NCBI GenBank assembly: GCA_001664505.1
Contig: CP011806.1
Coordinates: 2,110,487-2,174,486 of the forward strand
DNA from: Acidobacteria bacterium Mor1
Lineage (GTDB): Bacteria > Acidobacteriota > Polarisedimenticolia > Polarisedimenticolales > Polarisedimenticolaceae
DNA length: 64,000 bases
Direction of reading: 5' to 3'
Shown here: positions 26,224 through 35,509 of the stretch, piece by piece
How positions within the stretch are numbered: position 1 is the stretch's first letter
Layout of the letters: each line of letters opens with the position of its first letter
Position numbers and translations under genes: made by a program
The notes under the pieces: model-generated
Seen by the model: only the letters and a program-made list of their open reading frames with translations
Database searches by the model: none
Told to the model about the DNA's origin: nothing

Positions 26224-26229
26224 TAGAAT
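26224..26229 (+). promoter_or_regulatory. Candidate -10 box of kinase gene
   Basis: TAGAAT lies 24 nt before the ATG at 26254, and AGAAGGA (26244-26250) serves as ribosome-binding site. Confidence 0.45.
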
Positions 26230-26253
26230 CGGCGGCCGCGACGAGAAGGATCC

Positions 26254-29037
26254 ATGACGCTGCCCCCAGACACCGAACTCCTGCATTATCGCCTCCAGCA
26301 GAAGCTGGGTGAAGGGGGTATGGGCGTCGTTTACCGGGCGGTGGACACCTCCCTGGACCGTCCGGTGGCGATCAAGCTGCTCCCCGAGGTGCTGTCGGCC
26401 CAGACCGACCGGCTGGAGCGCTTCGAGCGGGAAGCCCGGACACTCGCCAGCCTCAACCACCCGAACATCGCCACGATCCACGGGCTCCACCAGGCCCAGG
26501 ATCCCGAGGGCAACCCGGTGCGGTTCCTGGCGATGGAACTGGTCGAGGGCGAGGACCTGGCCGACCGCATCGGCCGTGGCCCGCTCCCCCTGGACGAAGC
26601 GGTGGAGATCGGGTCGGCCATCGCCGCCGGACTTTCGGCGGCACACCTCAACGGCATCGTGCACCGGGATCTCAAACCGGCCAACGTGCGGCTGACCCCC
26701 GACGGGCGGGTCAAGGTGCTGGACTTCGGCCTGGCCAAGGCGTTCCTGCCCGGCCAGGCCTCGGGCTCGGGGCCGGTGGGCGCGGTGTCCTCCGGCTCCG
26801 GCGCCATGGCGCCGACCCTGGCCGACTCTCCGGCATTGGCCGATTCGCCGACCATGACCTCCACCGGCACCCAGGCCGGCATGATCATGGGCACCGCGGC
26901 CTACATGTCTCCGGAACAGGCCCGGGGGCGCCCGGTCGACAAGCGCACCGACGTGTTCGCCTTCGGCTGCGTGCTCTACGAGATGCTGACCGGCAAGCAG
27001 GCCTTCGGCGGCGAGACCCTGAGCGACACCCTGGCGGCGATTCTCAAGGACGAACCCGATCTCGACGCGTTGCCGCCGATGCCCGGCGGAGCGCGACGGG
27101 CGCTGCTGCGCTGCCTGCGCAAGAACCCCGACGAACGCACCCACGACATCGCCGACGTGCGCATCCAGTTGAACGAAGCGCTTGCGGCCGGTGACGACGA
27201 GAGCGAACCGAACGTCACAACGCCTGCCCGAAGCGGCTTGCCCTGGTGGCTCGCCCTGGTCGGCGGCCTCGCCGTCGCCGGCTTGATCATCGCGGTGATC
27301 GTGTTGTCGACCCAGGTGGCCAGGGAGGCGCCGCCGGAACCGACCACCCGGCTGACCGTCGACACCCCCTTCGACTTCAGCGAGACCTTCGTGCAGCAGG
27401 TGGTGTGGAGCCCCGACGACCGCGAGCTGATCTTCACCCGCTTCCCCGAGCGGGAGGGTGAATCGAGCGTGCTGATGCGCCGGCGGCTGGATCGCCTCAA
27501 ACCCTCGGCGATTCCGGGAACCGAGGGCGGGATGTTCCCCTTCCTCTCACCCGACGGCGCGTGGATCGGGTTCACCCGCGAAGGCTCGATCTACAAGATG
27601 CCCGCCCAGGGCGGACCGGTGGTGCGCCTGGCGTCGTTCGACCGCTTCGTCTTCGGAGCCGCGTGGGCCGGCAACGGAACGATCTACTTCTCCACCCTGG
27701 ATCCCGGACGCAACCGGGGCACGCTGATGCAGGTCCCCGATAGCGGCGGCGAAGCCCGCCCGCTGTTCGAACTGGGCGAGGACGAGCGGGACAACGACTT
27801 CGGTTTCCCGGTGCTGCTGCCGGGAGAACAGGGGCTGCTCTTTCTCAAGGCCTCGCTCAACGCCGGGCTCTCCCCCGAGAACGTCGTGGTCGAGTACTTC
27901 GAGTTCGCCGGCAATCAACGCAAGGTGCTGATGGAGAAGGTCACCTTTCCCCGCTGGGTCAACTCGGGGCACATCGTCGCCGTCGACGCCGAGGGGAGCA
28001 TCGTGGCCCAGCCCTTCGACCCGGTGGCCGTGGAGCTGAACGGGCCGGCGGTGACCCTCCCGACCCAGGTGCGCCTGCTGAGCGGATGGTTGCCGGCGCT
28101 CTCGGTCTCCAGCGGCGGCTCGCTGTTCTACGTCGAAGGCCAGCGCAAGGTGGAAGAGGAACTGCTGTGGATGTCCGAGGACGGCTCGACCACCGCGGCC
28201 GGGTCCGACTTCGCGCCGTTCGGCGACGTCGTGCTCTCACCCGACGGATCCAAGGTCGCCTACACCGTGGTCGAGGCCCAGACCAGCACCCTGATCGTGG
28301 AGGATCTGCAACGCCGGACCCGCACCCCGGTCGACCGCGCAGGCTGGAGCCCGGCATGGACTCCCGACAGCCGCGAGCTCGTCTACTCACAGCTATTGGA
28401 GGGGGACTCCGCCCGGGGCCAACTGGTCGCCCGGGCAGCCGACGGACGGGGCGAACCGAGGGTGCTCGCGCAACGTTCCCTGGCACCCTTCCCGCTGGGC
28501 GTGTCGACCGACGGCAAGCGGGTTCTGTTCAAGGAGCGAGACCCCTCCTCCGGAGGCATGCAGCTCTGGGAGGTGCCCTTCTCGGGAGGCGACCCTCGCC
28601 GGGTCGAAGGAGCCGGCAGCACGGTCATGGCCGCGGCCTACTCTCCCGACGGCCGCTGGATGGCCTACCAGTCCGACCGTGAAGGGGGCTTCCGCATCTA
28701 CCTCCGCAGCCTCGAGCCCGGAGCCGGCGCGGACATGGCCGTCTCCGGGGATGGCGCGCTCTGGCCGATGTGGGGCGCGGATAGCCGCACCCTCGACTTC
28801 GTCTCCCGCGACCCGATTAGAATCCAGCGGGTTCGTCTGGACCGGGACGGTGTTTCCGCCGCGGCACGGACGCTGCTGACCCCCAACGACTCCCAAGCCG
28901 TCGACCTTCGCATCTACAGCGTCGCCGCCGACGGCCGTTGGCTGGTCACCCGGCGGGCCGGCGGCGACCTGGCCGACCGCCAGGTAATCGTGCTCGGCTG
29001 GGACGAGGAGCTGCGCAGCCTCGCCCCCGCGAACTGA
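26254..29037 (+). CDS. Transmembrane Ser/Thr kinase with WD40-like beta-propeller sensor
   Basis: 927-residue PknB-type receptor kinase. Cytoplasmic kinase domain about 10-285: glycine loop LGEGGMGVVYRA, catalytic HRDLKPANV near 136, DFGLAK, and APE-equivalent YMSPEQARG. One transmembrane helix (about 328-352, WWLALVGGLAVAGLIIAVIV) is followed by about 570 extracytoplasmic residues made of PD40/TolB-like blades (FLSPDGAWIGFTREG, VLSPDGSKVAYTV, AYSPDGRWMAYQSDREG). All catalytic residues are present, so it should be active. The propeller probably senses a ligand or protein outside the membrane. No sigma factor or phosphatase is adjacent. It has its own promoter. Confidence 0.9.
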   Translation: MTLPPDTELLHYRLQQKLGEGGMGVVYRAVDTSLDRPVAIKLLPEVLSAQTDRLERFEREARTLASLNHPNIATIHGLHQAQDPEGNPVRFLAMELVEGEDLADRIGRGPLPLDEAVEIGSAIAAGLSAAHLNGIVHRDLKPANVRLTPDGRVKVLDFGLAKAFLPGQASGSGPVGAVSSGSGAMAPTLADSPALADSPTMTSTGTQAGMIMGTAAYMSPEQARGRPVDKRTDVFAFGCVLYEMLTGKQAFGGETLSDTLAAILKDEPDLDALPPMPGGARRALLRCLRKNPDERTHDIADVRIQLNEALAAGDDESEPNVTTPARSGLPWWLALVGGLAVAGLIIAVIVLSTQVAREAPPEPTTRLTVDTPFDFSETFVQQVVWSPDDRELIFTRFPEREGESSVLMRRRLDRLKPSAIPGTEGGMFPFLSPDGAWIGFTREGSIYKMPAQGGPVVRLASFDRFVFGAAWAGNGTIYFSTLDPGRNRGTLMQVPDSGGEARPLFELGEDERDNDFGFPVLLPGEQGLLFLKASLNAGLSPENVVVEYFEFAGNQRKVLMEKVTFPRWVNSGHIVAVDAEGSIVAQPFDPVAVELNGPAVTLPTQVRLLSGWLPALSVSSGGSLFYVEGQRKVEEELLWMSEDGSTTAAGSDFAPFGDVVLSPDGSKVAYTVVEAQTSTLIVEDLQRRTRTPVDRAGWSPAWTPDSRELVYSQLLEGDSARGQLVARAADGRGEPRVLAQRSLAPFPLGVSTDGKRVLFKERDPSSGGMQLWEVPFSGGDPRRVEGAGSTVMAAAYSPDGRWMAYQSDREGGFRIYLRSLEPGAGADMAVSGDGALWPMWGADSRTLDFVSRDPIRIQRVRLDRDGVSAAARTLLTPNDSQAVDLRIYSVAADGRWLVTRRAGGDLADRQVIVLGWDEELRSLAPAN

Positions 29038-29065
29038 CCCCGCAACCCCAACCAAACCACCGCCG

Positions 29066-29071
29066 TACAAT
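29066..29071 (+). promoter_or_regulatory. Candidate -10 box of M23 lipoprotein gene
   Basis: TACAAT lies 29 nt upstream of the ATG at 29101, with a purine-rich ATCGAGGG near the start. Confidence 0.35.
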
Positions 29072-29100
29072 GTTCCGGGGATCGGGACATCGAGGGCACC

Positions 29101-29733
29101 ATGCATCGACGGCACCGCCGCATCGGACTCGCCTGCGCAGTCATCATCCTGCTCTGCGTGCCCACCGCCTGTGACCTGGACGATATCGGCGGATCACCGG
29201 ACAGCCCCGAGCCCCAGGTCTGCGCCGGCTACCCCGACTGGGAGACCTCGGACTACGTGCTGCCCTACGACATCGGCCGCGCCCACCGGGTCTCCCAGGG
29301 GAACTGCACCAACGCGTCGCACCAGCGCACCCTGAGCTATTCCTACGACCTGGAGATGCCCTTCGGCTCGACGGTCACCGCGGCCCGGGCGGGAATGGTC
29401 TACGCCATGCGTATGACCCAACCTGCGGGGAGCCGCGGCCTGACCGCCTCGAACTGGCTCCAGGTGCAGCATGACGACGGGAGCATCGCCCACTACGTGC
29501 ACCTGGCCCAGTTCGGCAACCTGGTCGAGGTCGGCGATTTCGTCGACGCCGGCGATCCGTTGGCCATCACCGGAGATACCGGAGATGTCGGCGACTACCC
29601 GCATCTACACTTCGACGTCACTCCGTGCGACAGCAACCTGTTGTGCAACACGGTGCCGATGACCTTCCGCAACACGACACCGAACCCCGACGGGCTGCAG
29701 TGGGACGTCATCTACGAGGCGTTCCCCTACTAG
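29101..29733 (+). CDS. M23-family peptidase lipoprotein
   Basis: 210 residues. The N-terminus ends in a lipobox-like VPTAC (Cys near 25), so it is probably lipid-anchored. The M23/LytM zinc site is visible: an Asp in SYSYDLEMPFGSTV (with an upstream His in NASHQRT), HYVHL near residue 131, and PHLHFDV near 167-173. M23 enzymes cut peptidoglycan cross-bridges or act as divisome activators. The YxYDxxMPxGT arrangement is that of stand-alone M23 proteins of Gram-negatives. It sits 63 bp after the propeller kinase gene and may be co-regulated. Confidence 0.85.
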   Translation: MHRRHRRIGLACAVIILLCVPTACDLDDIGGSPDSPEPQVCAGYPDWETSDYVLPYDIGRAHRVSQGNCTNASHQRTLSYSYDLEMPFGSTVTAARAGMVYAMRMTQPAGSRGLTASNWLQVQHDDGSIAHYVHLAQFGNLVEVGDFVDAGDPLAITGDTGDVGDYPHLHFDVTPCDSNLLCNTVPMTFRNTTPNPDGLQWDVIYEAFPY

Positions 29734-29739
29734 TGGCCA

Positions 29740-30282
29740 CTACGCCTTGCGGCGCGCCTTGATCAGCTGCCAGTCCTCGTGCCAGCTGCCGTCGGGCTGC
29801 TGCAGGTCGCCGTGCCAGAGGAAACCGTCGTCGGTCATGTCGGTGAAGCGAACCCGGAAGGTGCGTCCCTGGGGTCCCTTCCCGCGGAAGTGGATCTCGC
29901 CGTTGTCGGTCGTGACCCCATCCTCGAGACCGAGCTGGGTCCATAGCCCGGTCTGGGCATCGATCCACTTCATCTGCCAGCGCCCCGCCTTGGGATCCCA
30001 GGCGCGGATGTTGGTGCCCAGGGCGATCAACTCCCCTTCGGGGCCGAAGCCGCGAAAAGTATCCGCCATGACCTTGCCGTCGAGGACGTACTCCCCTTTC
30101 CAGGTGCCGGTGTAGCGATAGACCACTTCCCCTTCGGGAGACCGCACCTCCCCCTCGCATTCGAAACCCGTTTGCAGGAAATCCCAGAGCGCCGGGCGCG
30201 GAATCGGCGCGGCGGCCTCCTGGGCGACACAGGGCAATACGCAGCAGGCCAGCAATAAAGCGGCGACGATGATCCGAACCAT
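29740..30282 (-). CDS. Secreted lipocalin-like protein of unknown function
   Basis: 180 residues with a signal peptide (VRIIVAALLLACCVLPCVAQ). The mature part alternates hydrophobic and charged residues with paired tryptophans (FECEGEVRSPEGEVVYRYTG, WDPKAGRWQMKWIDAQ, DGFLWHGDLQQPDGSWHEDW), a pattern like DUF1579/lipocalin-type beta barrels. Function is unknown. ATG 30282 is chosen because GGGAGG lies 7 nt upstream; the open frame continues much further up but would run into the divergent gene's control region. Confidence 0.6.
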   Translation of the reverse strand: MVRIIVAALLLACCVLPCVAQEAAAPIPRPALWDFLQTGFECEGEVRSPEGEVVYRYTGTWKGEYVLDGKVMADTFRGFGPEGELIALGTNIRAWDPKAGRWQMKWIDAQTGLWTQLGLEDGVTTDNGEIHFRGKGPQGRTFRVRFTDMTDDGFLWHGDLQQPDGSWHEDWQLIKARRKA

Positions 30283-30453
30283 GACGATCCTCCCGGCCCC
30301 TCGGCCCCCGTCGGCGACGGAGGGCTCGCCGGCTGTATACGGGAGGGGTGCCGGAAAGATCGTGGAGCGGCCTCGGAGGGTCTCTTTCTGCGGATTGGAC
30401 GCCGCAGCCGCGGATCGGCTCCGTCGTCGATTTGCGCGCAGCACGAACATTCT

Positions 30454-30459
30454 TATATT
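30454..30459 (+). promoter_or_regulatory. Candidate -10 box for leaderless protease mRNA
   Basis: TATATT ends 7 nt before the GTG at 30467. A TTTGCG element lies 17 nt upstream of the box (30431-30436). No Shine-Dalgarno sequence fits between box and start. Confidence 0.45.
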
Positions 30460-30466
30460 CGAAGAG

Positions 30467-31381
30467 GTGCTGAAAAATGACCTCATCCTCGGTGCGATTG
30501 CCCTGCTGGCCCTGGCCGCGGTGGTCGCCCCCGGGACCGAGGCCCGCTCCCCGCGGATCAGCGAGCCCGCCGTCGAAAGCGCCTCCCGAAATCTCGCGGC
30601 GACCGCTCCGGTCCAGGCCGAATCCGGCCGGATCCTGACGCTCCTGGACTACTTCGACGGCGGCCTGCGGGCGGTCGATCGCTTCGTCGACGAGAAGCGC
30701 TCCTCTCACAGAGACCTGTCGGCGGTGCTGGACCGTTGCCGGGCGGCCTCGGTGCTGATCGAGGTGCGGTACGGCCAGAGCGGCAGCGGCTACCAGACTT
30801 CGGCCGCCAGCGGCGTGGTTCTCGAAGGTGGCCGCCGCCTGCTGACCGCCGGCCACGCGGTCAAGGGGCTGGACGAATTCGAGGCCACGGTCACCCTCCC
30901 CGGCGGAACCCGCCGGGACGTCAAGCTGATCCAGGCCCAGTACGACCGCTTCGGCGGAGCCAACCGAGACTGGGCGATCCTCGAGGTCTCCGGACCGCCC
31001 CTACGCGGTGTGCCCGCCATCCGCCCCGCCCGCGCAAGGGAAGGCGAGCTGGCTATCGTCGCCGGCTACCCGGACCACATCGGGGTCGACGCCACCGGGC
31101 GCGCCGCCTGGGCCGGCGAGAACTCGAGCTACCTGGCGCCGATCGTGACCCTGGCCACGGTCGAGCGCGCCGACCCGCTGCTCCTCTCGCCCGAGGCGGG
31201 AGCGATTCCGACGCCGGGTATGAGCGGCGCCCCGGTGTTCAACGCCGCCGGCGAACTGATCGGAGTGTTCGTCTCGATCGGACGCCGCAGCTCCGAGAGC
31301 GAGATCCGGCACACGTACAACGCCGCCTCCCTCGAGTCCCTGATGGGACGGCTGCGCCACGGCCGGGTCGACGCCCGCTAA
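30467..31381 (+). CDS. Secreted trypsin-like serine protease
   Basis: 304 residues with a signal peptide (VLKNDLILGAIALLALAAVV). The chymotrypsin-fold catalytic triad is present: His in RRLLTAGHAVKG near residue 128, Asp in NRDWAILEV near 168, Ser in TPGMSGAPVFNAAGE near 252 (GxSGxP, as in HtrA/V8-like proteases). There is no PDZ domain. It is probably a periplasmic or secreted protease. Start GTG 30467 gives a clean signal peptide; the frame is open upstream to 30269 but that stretch overlaps the divergent gene and lacks signal features. Confidence 0.78.
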   Translation: MLKNDLILGAIALLALAAVVAPGTEARSPRISEPAVESASRNLAATAPVQAESGRILTLLDYFDGGLRAVDRFVDEKRSSHRDLSAVLDRCRAASVLIEVRYGQSGSGYQTSAASGVVLEGGRRLLTAGHAVKGLDEFEATVTLPGGTRRDVKLIQAQYDRFGGANRDWAILEVSGPPLRGVPAIRPARAREGELAIVAGYPDHIGVDATGRAAWAGENSSYLAPIVTLATVERADPLLLSPEAGAIPTPGMSGAPVFNAAGELIGVFVSIGRRSSESEIRHTYNAASLESLMGRLRHGRVDAR

Positions 31382-31564
31382 CCAGCCAACTCCCTCCCGG
31401 CTGCAGCCGTTTTCCGGGCCTTCCGGCCCCCCGGCGCGGGGATTCCCGCTTCCCTGAAAGTTTTTCGACCCCGGATGTCGCACTTCGTGCGCCGATCGCG
31501 TGTATCCCCTGCGCCCGGGATTCTGCGGGAGGAACCGCAGTACCGGAGCGCCGGAGGTTCGGGC

Positions 31565-34500
31565 ATGCGCGGTATGAAGCACATCGGTTCCCTGGCCCTG
31601 CTACTGGTGGCCGTTCTGGCCGCCACGACGGCGTCGGCCCAGACGAATGTCAGCGGAACGCTATCCACGGACACGACCTGGGATCTGGCCGGATCACCCT
31701 ACGTCGTTACCAGCACCGTAACGGTGATTGGAACCGACGGCGCCGACGCCGTCACGACCCTGACCATCGAACCCGGCGTCGAGGTCCGTTTCCGGACGAA
31801 CACCCGGCTCCAGATCGGGAACAACTCGACGGTCGGCGCCCTGGTCGCCGACGGCAACGCCGGCGGAGGCCCGGCAACGATCCTGTTCACCTCGGACAAC
31901 GCATCGCCGGTGCGGGGCGACTGGCAACGGGTGATGTTTGAGGGCGCCGCACGCGGCGACCTGAGCGTCATTCGCAACGCGGTGGTCGAGTACGCCGGCC
32001 GGGGCACGGGCGGTGCCGGAGTGACCATCTCGCACAACGCGGGAACGGTAACCCTCGACGAGATCACCATCCGCGAGAGCGGCGGGCACGGGCTGCGGGC
32101 TCAGACCGGCCCTGCAGATATCTCCAACTGCGTGATCGAGACTACCGACGACTTCGATATCCGGCTGGAGAACAGCGCGACGGTGCTGCTCGGTGTCGAT
32201 ACCTGCACCTTCTCCAGCGTATCCTTCGCCGGCGCGAATCCCGAGGCGACCTGGTCCGCTGCCACCGTCATCAACTGGGGAGCCGTAACGTCGGTGATCG
32301 ACGTCGATCAGTTCGGGGCGCTCTACGCTGCCGCGAGCTTCGATTCCAACGTCGCCGGCGCCGAGGTTCAGATCAACGGCACCAACATGGAGCGGGACGC
32401 AACCTGGGGCCCCCGAGGCGGGACGATCCGGATCAACGCCAACAAGGTGGTACGAGGTGAGGACGGGCCCGATGGCGTCACGACCCTGACCCTGGAGCCG
32501 GGAACCACCGTAGAGATGGGGCCCGCGGACCAGATCCAGATCGGAAACTCCTCGCTGCCCGGACGCCTGATTGCCGATGGTGATTCCGGTCCGGGCGCCC
32601 CCGCCCAGATCCTGTTCACCAGCGACCAGACGACCCCCGTGCCGGGAGACTGGCGCCGCATCGCGTTCGGCGCCAACGCAAAGGCGGACTCGGTGTTTCG
32701 CAACGTCCGCGTCGAGTACGCGGGCAGCAACAACAACGAAGGGGCGATTCACCTGCTGCAAAACGAGGGCCCGATCACCATCGAAGACACGGTGATTCGC
32801 GACAACCTGCGCAACGGCCTGCGAGCCGAAGACCCGTTTCACCTCGACGGCTGCACCTTCGAGAACAACGCGCTGGCGGATGTCCGCCTCAACGGCAACA
32901 GCAACGTCGTCGGCAGCGTACTGAACTCGACCCTCAGTGATATCGACTACGCAGGCAACCAGCCGGACGTCAGCTGGAGCGGTAACACATTTACCGACTG
33001 GGGAACGCTGCAGTCCCGGGTCGAGCCCAACGCGGTCTCAGGCCTGCTGGCAAACAACACGTTTCTGTTCGGCCCCACCCCGTCACTGTTGATCCGCCCG
33101 GGAAACGTCGGCCGGGACAGCCTGTGGAGCAATCGTGCCGGCCGGCTCGTGGTGGACGGCGAGGTGACGACCCAAGGCTTGGAAGAAGCCGACAGCCTCA
33201 CCACCCTGACCCTCGAAGCCGGAACGGAGCTGGCATTCAACAGCGGCGGGCAGCTCGTGGTCTCGTCGAACCAGACAACCGCCGGAGGCGAGTTGATCGC
33301 TGAAGGCACCGCATCGGAGCCGATCCTGCTGACGAGCAGTTCCCTCACGCCGGCTCCCGGCGACTGGCGCAACATCTCGGTGCGCCCCCAGCCCGGCCCC
33401 AACACCCGGCTCAGCCATGTGATTCTGGAGTACGGCGGCTCCAGCGGCCACGGACTCTACATGGAGCCCGATACGTTCGCCGTGCCGTTGCGGGACATCA
33501 CCATCCGCCACTCGGCGGGCCACGGTATCCGCTACGCTGGCGGCACCATCGATCTGGCCGGCTGCGTGATCTCGGATGTCGCAGACTATTCGATCAGCTA
33601 CGGCGCCCTATCGGCCGACGGGGTGGTCTCCGGCTGCACCTTCGAGAGTGTCAGCTACACCGGGAGCTCGCCGACCGCGGTCAAGTGGAACGACAACGAC
33701 GTACACAACTGGGGCGCGGTGCGATCGCTGCTGCCTTCCACCGATATCTCCGAGTTCATCGCGGGAAACCGGATCCAGGCGGTCCCCGGTGCGATCACCG
33801 ACGTACTGGCTCAGGTCGTCAGCGAGGACGGCCGGTGGACCGACGCCCTCGGCACCTACAACATGACCGGTTTCTCATTGTCGATTCGCGGAAACGACGC
33901 CAACGACGGCACTGCGACCCTCACGCTGGGGCCGGGGGTCGAGGTCACGACCCGCCCCTTCGACAGCATTTTCGTCGGCGACAGCACCGGCGCGGAGAGC
34001 GGCCGGCTGATCCTCGATGGACGCGCCGCCCATGGCGGAGTCGACCCGGTGATCATCCGCAGCTCCACCCCGTCGGCTCCGGAAGCGGACTGGAACGGCA
34101 TCGCGGTGTTCGATGAGGGCTACCTACAGATCCTGGGCGGCGCCGAAATCTACGACACCGGAGAGGCGCTCTCGATGAACTCTTCGAGCCTGCTGGAGCA
34201 GATCGACGGCCTCAAGGTCGGAAACTCCACCGACGGGATTCGCATCAGCGCCACCGCGGCGGTGACCGGCGAGCTGATGCAGCGTCTGGACCTCGACGTC
34301 AGCGCCATCGGCCTCGACGTCAGCACCCACAATCTGGACGTGATCGACTCCAACATCCTGGCCGGGACCATGGCGATCCTGAACCAGGACCCGACGCCGT
34401 TCTGCATCGACGCCTCGAGCACTTACTGGGGAGATCCGAGCGGCCCTTCGGGCAACGTTCCCTCGACCGGTTGCGAGATCGACACTCCGTCCGGGAGCGG

Positions 34501-34861
34501 CTCCGAGATCTCCGAGGGGGTAATCTTCGACAACGCACGGACGACTCCCTTCGTCGCGCCGCCGAACAACCCGTTCCTCTACTTCAGCTCGGGCGACCGT
34601 ATCTTCTGGGATCCGGTCGACGGGGCAGTGGAGTACGACGTGTACCGCCAGCCGCTGAGCAGCGCCGGGCCGGGCGCCTTCGCCGTCTGCCGCAACGACC
34701 TCGATATCGATCGAACCGACGAGGAATGGATCGATCTGGAGGATCCGCTGATCGACTCGGGCTTCAGCTACCTGGTGGCCGCGGTCAACAGTTCGGGAAC
34801 CTCGGGCTCGATCGGCCGCGCTACTGCTGGAACCCGGCTGAACAGCGCCGCATGTCCTTGA
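31565..34861 (+). CDS. Large secreted parallel beta-helix protein with four internal repeats
   Basis: 1098 residues: signal peptide (LALLLVAVLAATTASAQ), then four tandem repeats of roughly 240 residues. Each repeat begins with a TTLTxEPGxEV-type segment (near residues 60, 300, 540, 775), followed by a 'GDWxRIxF'-like segment and right-handed beta-helix coils (VVEYAG, ITIRESGGHGLRA, DNLRNGLRAED). Three repeats end with an 'INWGAV' or 'FTDWGTL' motif. The C-terminal ~100 residues (DPVDGAVEYDVYRQPLSSAG, FSYLVAAVNSSG) are fibronectin-III-like. There is no autotransporter domain or sorting signal that I recognise. Probably a surface adhesin or glycan-binding protein. GGAGG lies 7 nt before the ATG. 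It sits 30 nt before an ECF sigma-kinase pair. Confidence 0.75.
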   Translation: MRGMKHIGSLALLLVAVLAATTASAQTNVSGTLSTDTTWDLAGSPYVVTSTVTVIGTDGADAVTTLTIEPGVEVRFRTNTRLQIGNNSTVGALVADGNAGGGPATILFTSDNASPVRGDWQRVMFEGAARGDLSVIRNAVVEYAGRGTGGAGVTISHNAGTVTLDEITIRESGGHGLRAQTGPADISNCVIETTDDFDIRLENSATVLLGVDTCTFSSVSFAGANPEATWSAATVINWGAVTSVIDVDQFGALYAAASFDSNVAGAEVQINGTNMERDATWGPRGGTIRINANKVVRGEDGPDGVTTLTLEPGTTVEMGPADQIQIGNSSLPGRLIADGDSGPGAPAQILFTSDQTTPVPGDWRRIAFGANAKADSVFRNVRVEYAGSNNNEGAIHLLQNEGPITIEDTVIRDNLRNGLRAEDPFHLDGCTFENNALADVRLNGNSNVVGSVLNSTLSDIDYAGNQPDVSWSGNTFTDWGTLQSRVEPNAVSGLLANNTFLFGPTPSLLIRPGNVGRDSLWSNRAGRLVVDGEVTTQGLEEADSLTTLTLEAGTELAFNSGGQLVVSSNQTTAGGELIAEGTASEPILLTSSSLTPAPGDWRNISVRPQPGPNTRLSHVILEYGGSSGHGLYMEPDTFAVPLRDITIRHSAGHGIRYAGGTIDLAGCVISDVADYSISYGALSADGVVSGCTFESVSYTGSSPTAVKWNDNDVHNWGAVRSLLPSTDISEFIAGNRIQAVPGAITDVLAQVVSEDGRWTDALGTYNMTGFSLSIRGNDANDGTATLTLGPGVEVTTRPFDSIFVGDSTGAESGRLILDGRAAHGGVDPVIIRSSTPSAPEADWNGIAVFDEGYLQILGGAEIYDTGEALSMNSSSLLEQIDGLKVGNSTDGIRISATAAVTGELMQRLDLDVSAIGLDVSTHNLDVIDSNILAGTMAILNQDPTPFCIDASSTYWGDPSGPSGNVPSTGCEIDTPSGSGSEISEGVIFDNARTTPFVAPPNNPFLYFSSGDRIFWDPVDGAVEYDVYRQPLSSAGPGAFAVCRNDLDIDRTDEEWIDLEDPLIDSGFSYLVAAVNSSGTSGSIGRATAGTRLNSAACP

Positions 34862-34879
34862 TACCGGGGCGCGATCCCG

Positions 34880-34885
34880 TATGTT
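34880..34885 (+). promoter_or_regulatory. Candidate -10 box for leaderless ECF sigma mRNA
   Basis: TATGTT ends 6 nt before the ATG at 34892; only GTCGGG lies between, which is too close to act as a ribosome-binding site. Confidence 0.4.
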
Positions 34886-34891
34886 GTCGGG

Positions 34892-35509
34892 ATGCACGAC
34901 ACCCGGGACCAGGGTCCGGGCAGACAGGCCGCAGGAGACGTCACCCAGTTGCTGGCTGCCCATCGGGCCGGCGACGCCGCCGCTCTCGACCGGCTGATCG
35001 GCCTGGTTTACGACGACCTACGCCGTATGGCCCGGGTGCGCCTGCGCGGGGCTGCGCCGGGAGCGACCCTCGATACGACCGGATTAGTTCACGAAGCCTG
35101 GCTCCGCCTGGCCGGCAGCAACAGGCGAGCCTGGGAGAGCCGCGAACACTTCTTCTGTGTTTGCGCCAAGGCAATGCGCCAGATCCTGGTCTCTTCAGCG
35201 CGGAGGCGGCTGACCGCCAAGCGTGGAGCCGGCTCCGTCGATGCGACCCTGGACGAGATCGACGGCGCCCAGCAGGAAGACCCCGCCTCGATCCTGGCAC
35301 TGGACCGTGCCCTCGAACGCTTGCACGGGCACAGTCCCCGGCTGGCTGCCATCGTCGAGTGCCGGCACTTCGCCGGACTGACCAACGAGGAGACCGCCGA
35401 GGCGCTGGGCGTTTCGGCCCGCACGATCAACCGGGAGTGGATCCGCGCCCGGGCCTGGCTGCGGGCGGACCTAGCAGGCATCTCCGGCGACACCTCCGAT
35501 GAATCCTGA
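34892..35509 (+). CDS. ECF sigma factor of the kinase-linked (TIGR02999-like) type
   Basis: 205-residue sigma factor with regions 2 and 4 (HTH: LTNEETAEALGVSARTINRE). In place of the acidic DxAED core-binding motif in region 2.2 it has LDTTGLVHEAWLRLAG, with Thr62-Thr63. In ECF43-type factors such as Vibrio EcfP, the missing acidic charge is supplied by kinase phosphorylation of a Thr in this segment. The next gene, overlapping by 11 bp, is a Ser/Thr kinase, so the same switch is likely here. That link is inference from family knowledge and gene order. No anti-sigma gene is present. Confidence 0.87.
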   Translation: MHDTRDQGPGRQAAGDVTQLLAAHRAGDAAALDRLIGLVYDDLRRMARVRLRGAAPGATLDTTGLVHEAWLRLAGSNRRAWESREHFFCVCAKAMRQILVSSARRRLTAKRGAGSVDATLDEIDGAQQEDPASILALDRALERLHGHSPRLAAIVECRHFAGLTNEETAEALGVSARTINREWIRARAWLRADLAGISGDTSDES

